Shown here: in pieces, positions 1 through 8,997 of the stretch
Numbering within the stretch: position 1 is the stretch's first letter
How the letters are laid out: every line of letters starts with the position of its first letter
Assembly (NCBI GenBank): GCA_919902505.1
Contig: CAKKRE010000007.1
Span: 1-64,000, forward strand
Length of the DNA stretch: 64,000 nucleotides
Reading direction: 5' to 3'
Source of the DNA: Nitrospiraceae bacterium
GTDB taxonomy: Bacteria > Nitrospirota > Nitrospiria > Nitrospirales > Nitrospiraceae
Notes under the pieces: model-generated
What the model was told of the DNA's origin: nothing
Seen by the model: the letters and a program-made list of their open reading frames with translations, nothing else
Databases searched by the model: none
Translations under genes and position numbers: made by a program

Positions 1-259
1 CCCGCGAACCATTTCAACTGCTTCACGCGCCTGGTCCGTACCTCCCAGTTCAAGGGTACGAGACCGAGTAGGCTTGTCGATCGCCGCATACGACGCGATG
101 CCTGTCCACCGACTCTCTGCTTCCGTCACTCAGCATTTGACAGGATATCTCGCAAAACGTACGCTGCGCCCGATCCCGACGGATACACGAACCAACGTGC
201 CCCGTTCTGGTGCGGCGCGGACCGGTGGGAAACCAACCGTCACAGGGCTGAGGGAAGAC

Positions 260-1744
260 ATGCAGGCGCGGATGACGAATGAGGAGCCGTCGCGACCGAA
301 GAAGCGCTGGATCGTCTTTGTGCATGGATTCGGCAGTTCCGACGAGACGTGGACATCCCTGAGAAACGCTCTCCTGAGCGACGAGAGGGTGATCGCCCGC
401 TTCGAGATCGCGCCCGCGTTCAATTACCTGTCAAGGCTGTTCCGCATTCCGATTTACCAACGTTCACCGAATATCAGTGAAATTGCCGGTCAGCTGCGCG
501 ACCATCTCAGGCGAGTTGCGCCGTCCTCCGATCGAAACAGCCGGGTCGACCTGACCCTGGTCGGGCACAGCATGGGCGGGTTGGTGATCCAGAAGTACAT
601 AGAGGAATGTTTCGCGTCACCGGCGGCCGGCGAGTTACAACGCATCCGTCAGGTGATTTTATTGGCGACGCCCAACTTCGGATCTCGCATCATTTCAGGA
701 CTGCGGAAGATCGTGTCGTTGTTCCTGCCGAATCCGCAGGAGCAGGCGCTGCGCCTCTTCAGTGAGAATACCTGTGATACCCACGAAAAGATTCGGGACC
801 AGGTCATCGATGCCAGGCAATGGGGAGACAGTCACGGGCTGCCGATTCCGTTTTATTGTTTCTGGGGAGACAGCGACGCGGTGGTGCCGCGGGCTTCTTC
901 CCGCGGGTATTTCCTCTATGGGCAGTGCATTCCGGGAGACCATAATTCGATTCTGAAAATGACCCGTCCGAAGGACGAGACGGACTCTGGCCCCGAAGGC
1001 AAACGCTATCACGAGTTCGTTTCTGTTCTGCTCGATCCCCATGGCCATTCCAATGTCTGGGAGATCGAACGATTTACCTATGCGGTGAAGGTTTCTCCAC
1101 ATCCCTCTGACGACGCGATTGTGGCCAAGCATGGAGTGGTCCAACGGGAGATTCAGAGCGATAACGTGGCGCAGATCATTCATCAGGTGGAGTTCAGCGC
1201 CAAGAACCATTGTGCCGATCCATATGTTCTGAAGTATGGCACGAGTCGCCATGGATGGATCGATCCGAAAAAGCCGCCGCTGCCTCATCACACGCCGGCG
1301 GACAAGCGGGCGATCTACGAGAATTCCGGAAACTACGTCTGGTACGAAGTGCTTCCGAATGAATTAAAACCGCTCGAGGGCACGCAAGGGCCGACTGCGC
1401 GCATGGAACTGGCCGTCTATCGGGGCTATGATGAAGGCCGGCGTGATTTTCATATGCATTTGGGCAAGAGAGCCTTCTATCGCCGGCTCACATTCCGCGT
1501 GGACCTTTCGGACTATCTGGCGCAAGGTTGGACCATCAAGGAAGAGCCCACGTTGGTCGTGAGTGAATATGAGCCGCCAAGTGATAATCCCGACGACCAC
1601 AGCCTTTGTTTGGATCCGTTGCACGGTGGCACAGAACCGGCATCCTGGGATCGGCGCGGAGTGTGGACGTGGGAGATTTCAGACCGCAAAGAAGGGATGA
1701 TCGGTGTGCGTTGGGATCTCGCTCGTCCTTCGCCGAGATCCTGA
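260..1744 (+). CDS. Alpha/beta hydrolase, lipase-like
   Basis: The N-terminal half is an alpha/beta hydrolase: an HGFG oxyanion-type motif near residue 22, a GHSMGG nucleophile elbow with the serine near residue 104, then an Asp in GDSDAVVP and a His in GDHNS that fit a Ser-Asp-His triad. This resembles PGAP1-like or lipase-like esterases; the substrate is not predictable. The C-terminal 200 residues are soluble, rich in Trp and Tyr, and I do not recognise them. I chose the ATG at 260 because GAGGGA lies just upstream. An in-frame ATG at 74 would add 62 residues that look like non-coding translation. It stands alone, 140 bp before the NnrS gene. Confidence 0.75.
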   Translation: MQARMTNEEPSRPKKRWIVFVHGFGSSDETWTSLRNALLSDERVIARFEIAPAFNYLSRLFRIPIYQRSPNISEIAGQLRDHLRRVAPSSDRNSRVDLTLVGHSMGGLVIQKYIEECFASPAAGELQRIRQVILLATPNFGSRIISGLRKIVSLFLPNPQEQALRLFSENTCDTHEKIRDQVIDARQWGDSHGLPIPFYCFWGDSDAVVPRASSRGYFLYGQCIPGDHNSILKMTRPKDETDSGPEGKRYHEFVSVLLDPHGHSNVWEIERFTYAVKVSPHPSDDAIVAKHGVVQREIQSDNVAQIIHQVEFSAKNHCADPYVLKYGTSRHGWIDPKKPPLPHHTPADKRAIYENSGNYVWYEVLPNELKPLEGTQGPTARMELAVYRGYDEGRRDFHMHLGKRAFYRRLTFRVDLSDYLAQGWTIKEEPTLVVSEYEPPSDNPDDHSLCLDPLHGGTEPASWDRRGVWTWEISDRKEGMIGVRWDLARPSPRS

Positions 1745-1884
1745 AAAAGGCCGCCGTTGCGCTCGGGCCGATCCTGCTAGATCTCAAGGTAGATGAGCCT
1801 GCTCGCCCCATTGTTCCTCGCTGACTCGCTCAAGCACGACACGAAGCTGGAGAACCTTGTTATGTTCAGCACCAGGACTAAGAA

Positions 1885-3081
1885 ATGAAGATCGGCAAGA
1901 TTGACCATACGAGCGAAGGAGCGCCCTCACAAGGGCCGGCGTTTTGTTCGTACGGATTCCGTCCGTTTTTCCTGGGGGCTGCGCTGTTCGCCGGTGTGGC
2001 GGTTCCCGCCTGGATTCTGATCCTGGCCGGAACCGGGAATCCGGTCCTGCTCTCCACCGCTCGCGACTGGCATGTGCATGAGATGCTGTTCGGTTTTCTC
2101 CCTGCCGTGATTGCCGGCTTCCTCCTCACGGCGGTGCCCAACTGGACGGATCGTCCGGCGATCCAGGGCCGCGAGCTGATGCTGCTCTTCACCCTGTGGC
2201 TGGCCGGACGCGTAGCCATGGCGACTCCTTTGATCACACCGTTGTTCGCCGCTATCGTGGACGGGGCGTTTCTCGTTGCGTTGGTGGGCCTGCTATGGCG
2301 GGAACTTGCCGCCGGGAACAGTTGGAACCATGCGCCGGTGGCCGTGGCGATCAGTCTGTACGCCGCCGCGAATATGACCTTCCATGTCCTCACAGTGAGC
2401 GGCGCGGAGACGGACCTTGCGCTACGGCTGGCGCTCGCATTGGACCTGTTTCTGCTGACCTTCATCGGCGGACGGCTCACGCCGAACTTCACGCGAGAAT
2501 TTCTGGTTGGTCAGGGAAAGAGCGAACGACCTGCGCCGTTTTCCCGCGTCGACGGACTCTCGATCGCGCTGGTCCTCATGGCCGCGCTGGCTTGGACGGT
2601 GCGGCCGTCGGCCCCGGCAACGGGCTGGATCTTCCTCGCTGCCGGGACAGTGAATCTCGGTCGGCTATCGCGCTGGTACGGCTGGCTCACATGGCGGGAA
2701 CCGCTCGTGCTGAGCCTGCATGTGGGCTATGGCTGGCTTGCCCTATCGATGCTGGTTCTCGGGTGCGCTCTGCTGGGAATCGGGCTCGCGAAAGAAGACG
2801 CGGTGCATGCATTGACCACCGGGGCCGTCGGTGCGATGACCTTGGCGGTGATGACTCGCGCAAGTCTCGGCCATACGGGGCGGCCCAAACATGCCGGTCC
2901 TGCGACGGTCTGCATGTATCTGTTGGTGACCCTCGGAGCCACGATACGGGTGTTCGGCCCTGGCACCGGTCTTCCGGCGAATCTGGTGTTCGGCTCTGCC
3001 GGGGTTGCTTGGGCCGGAGCCTATCTGCTGTTTGTGTTGGTCTATGGGCCGTATCTCGTTCGTCCCAGCCTGGATGAGTGA
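1885..3081 (+). CDS. nnrS: NnrS family membrane protein
   Basis: A 398-residue polytopic membrane protein of about twelve hydrophobic segments. The early DWHVHEMLFGF stretch (around residue 67) is the conserved His-rich segment of NnrS proteins, which bind haem and copper and are linked to relief of nitric-oxide stress. Length is normal for the family. The N-terminus starts with a short polar stretch and then YGFRPFF, also typical. The link to NO metabolism is family knowledge; the two flanking genes give no support. No Fnr/Nnr operator was recognised in the 140 bp upstream. Confidence 0.85.
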   Translation: MKIGKIDHTSEGAPSQGPAFCSYGFRPFFLGAALFAGVAVPAWILILAGTGNPVLLSTARDWHVHEMLFGFLPAVIAGFLLTAVPNWTDRPAIQGRELMLLFTLWLAGRVAMATPLITPLFAAIVDGAFLVALVGLLWRELAAGNSWNHAPVAVAISLYAAANMTFHVLTVSGAETDLALRLALALDLFLLTFIGGRLTPNFTREFLVGQGKSERPAPFSRVDGLSIALVLMAALAWTVRPSAPATGWIFLAAGTVNLGRLSRWYGWLTWREPLVLSLHVGYGWLALSMLVLGCALLGIGLAKEDAVHALTTGAVGAMTLAVMTRASLGHTGRPKHAGPATVCMYLLVTLGATIRVFGPGTGLPANLVFGSAGVAWAGAYLLFVLVYGPYLVRPSLDE

Positions 3082-3315
3082 GCGCGCATGGTTTTCTGGG
3101 TAGTTCCAGACAGGTGCCGGTTCACGTCAGCCTCGTCTGATTCCGTTCGAATGTTTTTAGCCTGTGGTGAAGCTGCCGGCCTGTTCGGACATCGCTTTCC
3201 GGATTCATCCGATTTTCTCTCGCCGGCCCGTCTGGAATGGCTCGTGGCCGCGCCGGTATGCAAAATGACGTGACGACATGCAAGCGTCGTTGAGACCTGA
3301 TCGGATAGTTTTTGT
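3082..3315. other. Intergenic region without a convincing gene
   Basis: Short open frames occur on both strands (for example plus 3088-3273) but they have no ribosome binding site or recognisable family. I see no RNA gene here. Confidence 0.5.
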
Positions 3316-3345
3316 TTGACAAGGATGGTTCGTCTGCGATAGGTA
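3316..3345 (+). promoter_or_regulatory. Putative promoter for orphan riboswitch A
   Basis: TTGACA at 3316-3321 is followed after 18 bases by TAGGTA at 3340-3345. Transcription would begin about 10 bases before the duplicated riboswitch segment. The -10 box is only a partial match. Confidence 0.4.
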
Positions 3346-3359
3346 GGCCACTCGATCAA

Positions 3360-3608
3360 TGAAGCGTCACTCGGGTGCCCGTGAGGGCATAACAGGGAAG
3401 TCCGGTGCGATACCGGCGCGGTCCCGCCACTGTAAGTGAGAAGCGGTCCCTCGGATTGTAGCCGCTCAACGGATGCGTTGAGGAAGGTTGAGGGAGCGCG
3501 TTGAAGGTCCGACCTTCTGAACTCATGAGCCAGGAGACCTACCCGAGCAGACAGGGTTTTTGTCACTCCGCGCGGTAACGGAGATGGCGCCTGCCTCCTT
3601 GGCATGTG
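3360..3608 (+). promoter_or_regulatory. Cobalamin riboswitch A, orphan copy
   Basis: The segment has the cobalamin aptamer signature: GGGTGCCC, a GGGAAGTCCGGTG block, GTCCCGCCACTGTAAG near 3421, and the B12 box GAGCCAGGAGACCTACC near 3527. An expression platform and a terminator follow. The whole block 3360-3651 is nearly identical to 11609-11900. No plausible gene lies directly downstream; the next element is another cobalamin riboswitch at about 3965. Confidence 0.93.
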
Positions 3609-3643
3609 ACCTCTTGTTCCTGTGCGGAACGAGAGGTTTTTTT
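3609..3643 (+). terminator. Rho-independent terminator of riboswitch A
   Basis: ACCTCTTGTTCC (3609-3620) pairs with GGAACGAGAGGT (3626-3637) around a 5-base loop, with one G-U pair, and runs into seven T. It is the likely off-state hairpin of riboswitch A. Confidence 0.88.
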
Positions 3644-3736
3644 ATGCCTTCGTTCCTGCTGGGTCAGGCGTTGACTGATCACAGCCTCCCCCCCCCGAGA
3701 TGCGCCGAGGTCTTCAGGTTCGGCAGTGGCCAGCAG

Positions 3737-3941
3737 GGGACACATCTAGCCCGGATTATTCATGCATGCCGTCGCGAGGCGTTCGAGACGGAAGCCCGCC
3801 GGGGTTTCTCGCACGTAAGGCCGACGCAGGCGTACTGGCAGTCCGTCGAGGAGGCCGAACGAGAACAGCCCCGCCGGGCGAGAGGATCGGACGACGGAGC
3901 AGGTATTCATGAATAGTCCGGGCTAGGGTCAGATGTGTGCC
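3737..3941. repeat. 205-bp imperfect inverted-repeat element
   Basis: The left arm 3737-3764 reads toward TAGCCCGGATTATTCATG and the right arm 3908-3941 carries CATGAATAGTCCGGGCTAG followed by AGATGTGTGCC. The arms are reverse complements except for one substitution, a 4-base insertion (GGTC) and slight end changes. The interior is GC-rich with no convincing gene. It lies between two riboswitches and looks like a miniature mobile or palindromic intergenic repeat. Confidence 0.65.
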
Positions 3942-3964
3942 ATCGCGATGAAAGGGACCTCAAA

Positions 3965-4150
3965 TCATTAACAGGTAATCGGACAGTTTCTGTCAGCGCC
4001 GGGGAAGATGGTGAGAAGCCATCACGGTGCCGCCACTGTAAGCGGGGAGAACGTCTGCACAGATGCCACTGTGTGCTTCGGCACATGGGAAGGCGCGGAC
4101 GTTCGGTGATCCGCGAGTCAGGAGACCCGACTGACGGACGATGTCTCATC
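3965..4150 (+). promoter_or_regulatory. Cobalamin riboswitch C, upstream of TonB receptor
   Basis: It shows the conserved core GCCGCCACTGTAAGC near 4029 and the B12 box GAGTCAGGAGACCCG near 4117. Its sequence differs from copy A, so it is an independent riboswitch. The TonB receptor starts 28 bases downstream and the GGAGG ribosome site follows closely, so control could be at translation as well as transcription. Confidence 0.92.
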
Positions 4151-4177
4151 ACCCCTTCGAGCTAAAGGGAGGTTGGA

Positions 4178-6211
4178 ATGGGCACGCGTGCGTCGAGGTC
4201 TGTCTGTCGGAAGGCCATCATCCTAGGAATGTTCATGGCGATCAGTTGTGTTCCTGTGAGTTACGGCGCACAGGAGGAAGAGGTTCAGTCAACAGTTTCC
4301 ACCTCGGACGAGAAAGAACTCGCGGCAGTGCCGGTCGAGCCCATCGTCGTATCAGAAACCAGGACGGAGAAACCGTTGAGTCATGCGACGGGATCGGTGC
4401 ATGTCATCACGCGCGACCAGCTCGAGAAACGGCAGTTCCCGTACTTGCGAGAAGTCCTGCGGGATGTCCCAGGACTCATGATCGTGCAAACCGGTTCGCG
4501 CGGAGGGACCACGTCATTGTTTACGCGTGGTGGTGAGTCCGACTTTACTATGGTGTTGATCGATGGGGTCAAGGTGAATGACGCAGGCGGAGGGTTCGAA
4601 TTTGCGAATCTGACGACGGACAACGTGGAGCGAATCGAGATCGTCAAGGGACCGCAAAGCGCGTTGTACGGCTCCGATGCCATCGGCGGAGTCATCAATA
4701 TCATCACGCGCAAAGGCAGTGGACCGACCAGAGTCGTTGGCGAAGTCATGGGCGGTCAGGGACGCGGAATCGGTTCCAACATGGGAACCCATCAGGAGCG
4801 TGTCGGCGTCAGCGGATCGTCAGGGAGGGTTGATTACTCCGCGGAGTGGACCAGGTTCGATCATGCGGGAACGTTCGGCCTGAACAATAGATTCCTCAAT
4901 AACGTGTTCAGCGGAAATTTCGGGGTGCGCGCCTCGGACAAGCTGCAGTTCCGCAGCACCTTTCGGTACACGGACAGCCAGTTTCAATTTCCCACCGATT
5001 TCGTGTCGGGGGTCGGCTTTCTGCCCGTCGACCCGAACCAAGGCCAGGAGCGGACGCTCCTCTCGTTCGGGACCTCCGCGACCTATCAAGCCACGTCGTG
5101 GTGGGACCATGTGTTCCAGTGGTCGCACATGGATTCGCGATTCAAATTTTTCGATTTCCGGGATCCCATTCCATCGGATTTCGGGTCGACACAAACAGAC
5201 GGCACGCAACGGCGAGACATGTTGGATTACCACACGAATTTCCGTGTGAGAGAGGGAATCTGGGGCGGCACCGCTGCGACCTTCGGTGTCGAATTTCAAC
5301 AAGAACGGCTGTCCCAGTCGAGCATCGGTTTTACGAGCACCGCAACCAACCTGTCGCGTCGGAACATAGGGTACTACGCTCAATTGCAGGGAGTGTTTGC
5401 GGACCGCTTCTTCATCACTCCGGGGATTCGAGTGGAAGAGAACGAATATTTCGGACAGTTCGTCAATCCGAAAGTGTCCGCAGCCTATATCCACAAGGAA
5501 ACGGGAACCAAGTTTCGAGGCAGTTTAGGACGTGGCATTCGGGCCCCGTCATTTAACGAACTGATCGGATTTCCCAACTTCGGTATTCCCGGCAATTTCA
5601 ACCTGAAGCCGGAAAAAGCCACGAGCTGGGAGGTCGGTCTCGATCAAGAGATCGTAGGCAAAGATCTGACGGCATCCGTGACCTGGTTTCACAATGAGTT
5701 CACCAACCTCATCGTGCTCAATACCGGCGTGAATCAGAATATTCAAGGTGCAGACACGGAAGGGCTTGAGTCTCAGGTGAGATGGCGTGCGACCCGGGCG
5801 CTGACGCTCTCGATCACGCATACGTATCTCAAGACGCAAGTGACGGACATCGGTCCAGGCCAAAACTTCGGCGGTCTATTCGTCAACGGCGGCCGGCTGC
5901 TCCGCCGTCCCGAGCACAGCGGGAATGTTCAGGCCGATTACCAGACCAAGACATGGGGGCTCAACTTGATGGTGCTTGGCGTCGGCGACCGAGTGGATCG
6001 AGATTTTTCAGTGGGTGGTTCCCCGCGTCTCAAAAATACCGCCTACTGGCGGGCGGATGTCTCGGGTTGGTATTGGCTGGGCAAGTTCGAAGGGGCAGAC
6101 TGGAAAGCCAAGTTGCGTGTCGAGAATCTCACCGATACCCATTACCAGGAAGCCTATGGTTTTCCGAATCCCGGTGTCTTCGCGCTGGCCGGATTGGAAG
6201 CATCGTTCTAA
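4178..6211 (+). CDS. btuB: TonB-dependent receptor, BtuB-like corrinoid receptor
   Basis: A 677-residue outer-membrane receptor with a signal peptide (residues 1 to about 30, ending near SYGA), a TonB-box-like segment EPIVVSETR, a plug domain about residues 60-180 with DVPGL, VLIDGVKVND and GPQSALYGSDAIGGVINI, and a 22-strand-type barrel ending in aromatic-rich ASF. The start at 4178 is set by GGAGG 4 bases upstream. A cobalamin riboswitch controls it and tonB plus a BtuFCD-like ABC transporter follow, so vitamin B12 or another corrinoid is the probable cargo. The plug and barrel are of normal length. The next gene starts 16 bases later. Confidence 0.9.
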   Translation: MGTRASRSVCRKAIILGMFMAISCVPVSYGAQEEEVQSTVSTSDEKELAAVPVEPIVVSETRTEKPLSHATGSVHVITRDQLEKRQFPYLREVLRDVPGLMIVQTGSRGGTTSLFTRGGESDFTMVLIDGVKVNDAGGGFEFANLTTDNVERIEIVKGPQSALYGSDAIGGVINIITRKGSGPTRVVGEVMGGQGRGIGSNMGTHQERVGVSGSSGRVDYSAEWTRFDHAGTFGLNNRFLNNVFSGNFGVRASDKLQFRSTFRYTDSQFQFPTDFVSGVGFLPVDPNQGQERTLLSFGTSATYQATSWWDHVFQWSHMDSRFKFFDFRDPIPSDFGSTQTDGTQRRDMLDYHTNFRVREGIWGGTAATFGVEFQQERLSQSSIGFTSTATNLSRRNIGYYAQLQGVFADRFFITPGIRVEENEYFGQFVNPKVSAAYIHKETGTKFRGSLGRGIRAPSFNELIGFPNFGIPGNFNLKPEKATSWEVGLDQEIVGKDLTASVTWFHNEFTNLIVLNTGVNQNIQGADTEGLESQVRWRATRALTLSITHTYLKTQVTDIGPGQNFGGLFVNGGRLLRRPEHSGNVQADYQTKTWGLNLMVLGVGDRVDRDFSVGGSPRLKNTAYWRADVSGWYWLGKFEGADWKAKLRVENLTDTHYQEAYGFPNPGVFALAGLEASF

Positions 6212-6227
6212 CGGCTGGGATAATGGT

Positions 6228-7418
6228 ATGAACCTCAACTCCCAACGCTGTATCGGCAAGGCAGATGGTCATGCGCAGGTCCACGGCTGGATTCTGTCAG
6301 CCGTGGGCCATGCAATCCTCATTGCTGCGGCTGTCATGGCCTATCCGGTCCACGACATGAGAGAGCCGCAGGAATCATTTCGCTGGAATGTGCAACTCGT
6401 GACGAACGCATTGTCATCGGACTCAGCGCTTGGCGCCACGACGAGGCCTGATCAACAACCGACCCTGCAATCGGCTGCGCCGCCAAGACATGCGCGAATG
6501 CTCCCACAGCGAGTAGCCATGCGGGTGACGCCACAGATCGATGCAAGGTCAGTCTCCACAAGCAGGATCGTGGAAACGACCGCGGCACAGGTCATGCGCA
6601 GCCGGCAGGAAGTGGTTCGTCACAGGCCTGATGGCGTGCAGACAGTTGAGCTGCAGATGGTTCAGCATCCGGCGCCGTTGGAGCGTGAGAACCACGAGGA
6701 GCATCAATCGGAAGTCGTCTTCCGGAAAGACAGTCCGATCGATAGAGAGCTGTCACCGGTTCAGACCGTCGCTTCGGCGAAGCCGATCGTGGCGTCCGGT
6801 GTGCGAGAGGAACGAACCGTCGAAATGCGGACGCCGGTCAGTCTGCATGCCGTAGCAGCGACGCGTGCTCTTGAGCAACCAACGGCACGTCTGGGTGAAG
6901 TGGAGCGAGCTTCTACAAACGCTCCCCCTTCCGATGCGCCAACCGACGGTGAGGGATCTACAGCGAGTCTTCGAACAGATCGAACGGGTACGGAACAACC
7001 GATCGCCGAATCTTTGTCAGGGGTTTCGAATACGGTCAGTTCGGAGAGTCCACAGGAGGCCGCTGCCAGGGCTGCGGTGCCCCGAGGTAGCGCGCCGGCC
7101 AGTTCGTCATCCTTGGGTGAGTCCACACGGACGGACTACGGGTGGTTGGCCGGTGCCATCCGCGAGCGAATCGAAGAGATCAAACGGTACTCCGCGGAAG
7201 CACGCGACAACGAGTGGGAAGGGCGGGTGGTGGTTGCCGCATCGATCAAAGCCGATGGGCACATTGTGAACATCCGAATTGTCGAAAGCTCAGGGAATGG
7301 ACGCTTGGACGCGGATGCCAAAGCCATCGTGGGATACGCATCACCGCTGGTTCTTTCTCGACCGCTTGGATCATCGCAGGTGACCGTCAAAGTTCCGATC
7401 ATCTTCGGACTGCAGTAG
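6228..7418 (+). CDS. tonB: TonB family energy-transducing protein
   Basis: A 396-residue protein with one N-terminal membrane helix (about residues 21-40), a long periplasmic Pro/Gln/Thr/Val-rich linker, and a C-terminal TonB domain in the last 85 residues (VVVAASIKADGHIVNIRIV, then a final strand VTVKVPIIFGLQ). It would couple ExbBD energy to the outer-membrane receptor encoded just upstream. No exbB or exbD is present in the window, so this TonB must borrow a motor from elsewhere. The linker is longer than in E. coli TonB. The open frame extends upstream into the receptor gene; the ATG at 6228 is the first sensible start. Confidence 0.88.
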   Translation: MNLNSQRCIGKADGHAQVHGWILSAVGHAILIAAAVMAYPVHDMREPQESFRWNVQLVTNALSSDSALGATTRPDQQPTLQSAAPPRHARMLPQRVAMRVTPQIDARSVSTSRIVETTAAQVMRSRQEVVRHRPDGVQTVELQMVQHPAPLERENHEEHQSEVVFRKDSPIDRELSPVQTVASAKPIVASGVREERTVEMRTPVSLHAVAATRALEQPTARLGEVERASTNAPPSDAPTDGEGSTASLRTDRTGTEQPIAESLSGVSNTVSSESPQEAAARAAVPRGSAPASSSSLGESTRTDYGWLAGAIRERIEEIKRYSAEARDNEWEGRVVVAASIKADGHIVNIRIVESSGNGRLDADAKAIVGYASPLVLSRPLGSSQVTVKVPIIFGLQ

Positions 7419-7444
7419 TGAACGAAAGAAAGGAGACATCCAGT

Positions 7445-8029
7445 ATGGTATCTGCCGCCTATAACACGGAGCACATCGAAGACGCCGATGGAATGGGATA
7501 CGAGTATGAATTCATAGAACCGACGGAAGACCGAATTCTCGCGCTCATGACAGAACTATTCGCGACCCATTGGTCGCAGATCGTGTTCGGCCCCTGCATT
7601 CAAGGTGCAGTGTTTGAAGTTCGGGTGACCGCCCCTGCCAAGAAAATCACCATGCTGGACGGATACCTGACGGTTGATTTCGGCGACTGGCATTTCCATG
7701 TGTGCATCGGAGAGCATCGAGGCACGAAGGCCAGCCCGGCACCAAAGGCACTGGCGCAGATGCGTCGCGTTTCCAAGGCCGTTTTTTTTCGCAGCACGAG
7801 CAAAACCTGCGGAGGAGGGAGTTGGGGATTTCGGATGTGGAACGGGGCGGACGAGCAAATGCTGACCGTGTTTTTTCCCAATCCCTTTCTCAATGAGCGG
7901 TTCAAACCGCAGAAACCGGATTGGACTAAATTGCAGCTCTGGAACGGGATGCGGCAAAAATATCTGCCCGGTGCGAAGGAATGGCGCCCAGAGATATCCG
8001 AGGCGGACATCGAAGCCCCTGCACACTAG
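7445..8029 (+). CDS. Conserved protein of unknown function in B12 uptake operon
   Basis: A 194-residue soluble protein with no signal peptide. The start ATG at 7445 has AAAGGAGA 8 bases upstream. Notable parts are a His-rich strand DFGDWHFHVCIG (about residues 77-88), FFRSTSKTCGGGSWGFRMWNG (about 114-134) and FFPNPFLNE. The pattern recalls an uncharacterised DUF family (perhaps DUF7676), which I could not verify. It sits between tonB and btuF, so a role in corrinoid or metal handling is likely by position only. The His/Cys residues could bind a metal or a corrin cobalt. Confidence 0.8.
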   Translation: MVSAAYNTEHIEDADGMGYEYEFIEPTEDRILALMTELFATHWSQIVFGPCIQGAVFEVRVTAPAKKITMLDGYLTVDFGDWHFHVCIGEHRGTKASPAPKALAQMRRVSKAVFFRSTSKTCGGGSWGFRMWNGADEQMLTVFFPNPFLNERFKPQKPDWTKLQLWNGMRQKYLPGAKEWRPEISEADIEAPAH

Positions 8030-8037
8030 AGAACACG

Positions 8038-8997
8038 ATGATGGCCGATCTCGATTCATTACGGTCCAGTATTCGCAGGCTAGTACCGGGCTGGAATCTT
8101 CCCGCTCGTTCCCTGTGGCTCGCGGCCTGTCTTGGAGTGTTGATTGTGGCAGTCACTATCCGACTGGTGGCTTCCGCCCAGATTTCTCCCGTTCACGTGA
8201 AGGAAGGATCGGTCCCCAGTCGCATTCTTTCCGTCAACGTGATGAGCGATGAAATTCTGCTGGCGTTGGTTCCAGAACGGCTCATCGGGCTCAGTGTGGT
8301 GGCCGACAGCGAGAGTTCGAACATCGTCGAAGAAGCCAAGGTCATTCCGACACGTGTCGATGCGGACAGTGAACGCATTCTCATGTTGAATCCAGACCTG
8401 GTCCTCATCGGCAGCCATCATGCGAACGTGGCCCGACAGATCGAATCATTGGGCATTCCGCTGTTTCAAATTCAGGGGTTTGAGTCGATCGAGTGGATTC
8501 GCTCGCTCATCAGAACGATGGGAACCAGCACGGGTGTTCCTGAACGAGCGGCGCACCTCATCGCCGAGATGAATGCCAGGATCGAGAATGTCTCGAGACG
8601 CGTGGCGGGTCTGCCGCGTCCTCGCGTCTTGCTGTATTCCGAATCGGGCTGGGTCAGTGGAGCAAAAACCACGATCGATGATGCGATCCGCGCTGCCGGC
8701 GGAGTGAATGTCGCGGCGGAGCTGGGCATTGTAGGGGGAGGGAAGGTACCACAAGAGCGGGTGATCATGGCCGATCCTGACGTCATCTTGCTTCGGTACT
8801 CGCGCACCTGGGAATCAGGGTTTCGCCAAGCGCTGCTGGGAGATCCGGCCTTTCGAGATGTGAAGGCGTTACGCAATCAACGTGTGTATGGCATCCCGGC
8901 GCGCCTCTTGGTGACCAGTTCACATCATATTGCCAAGACGGTGGAAACGATTGCACGTCACTTACATCCGGACGTATTTCCGGAGGCCTCACCATGA
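8038..8997 (+). CDS. btuF: BtuF-like ABC transporter substrate-binding protein
   Basis: A 319-residue periplasmic binding protein of the helical-backbone metal/corrinoid class. An N-terminal hydrophobic segment (about residues 27-46) would anchor or export it; no lipobox is seen. Family marks include RILSVNVMSDEILLALVPERLIGLS and a later LNPDLVLIGSHH. The second lobe has PRVLLYSESGW and ADPDVILLRYSRTW. Two start codons, 8038 and 8041, are adjacent. The stop overlaps the permease ATG by 4 bases. Context with a cobalamin riboswitch and TonB receptor points to cobalamin rather than siderophore, but sequence alone does not settle the ligand. Confidence 0.85.
   Translation: MMADLDSLRSSIRRLVPGWNLPARSLWLAACLGVLIVAVTIRLVASAQISPVHVKEGSVPSRILSVNVMSDEILLALVPERLIGLSVVADSESSNIVEEAKVIPTRVDADSERILMLNPDLVLIGSHHANVARQIESLGIPLFQIQGFESIEWIRSLIRTMGTSTGVPERAAHLIAEMNARIENVSRRVAGLPRPRVLLYSESGWVSGAKTTIDDAIRAAGGVNVAAELGIVGGGKVPQERVIMADPDVILLRYSRTWESGFRQALLGDPAFRDVKALRNQRVYGIPARLLVTSSHHIAKTVETIARHLHPDVFPEASP

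Noticed and set aside
3643..3916. 91-codon frame after riboswitch A that could be its target gene
   Set aside because: It has no ribosome site, is Arg-rich low-quality sequence and runs into the inverted-repeat element.
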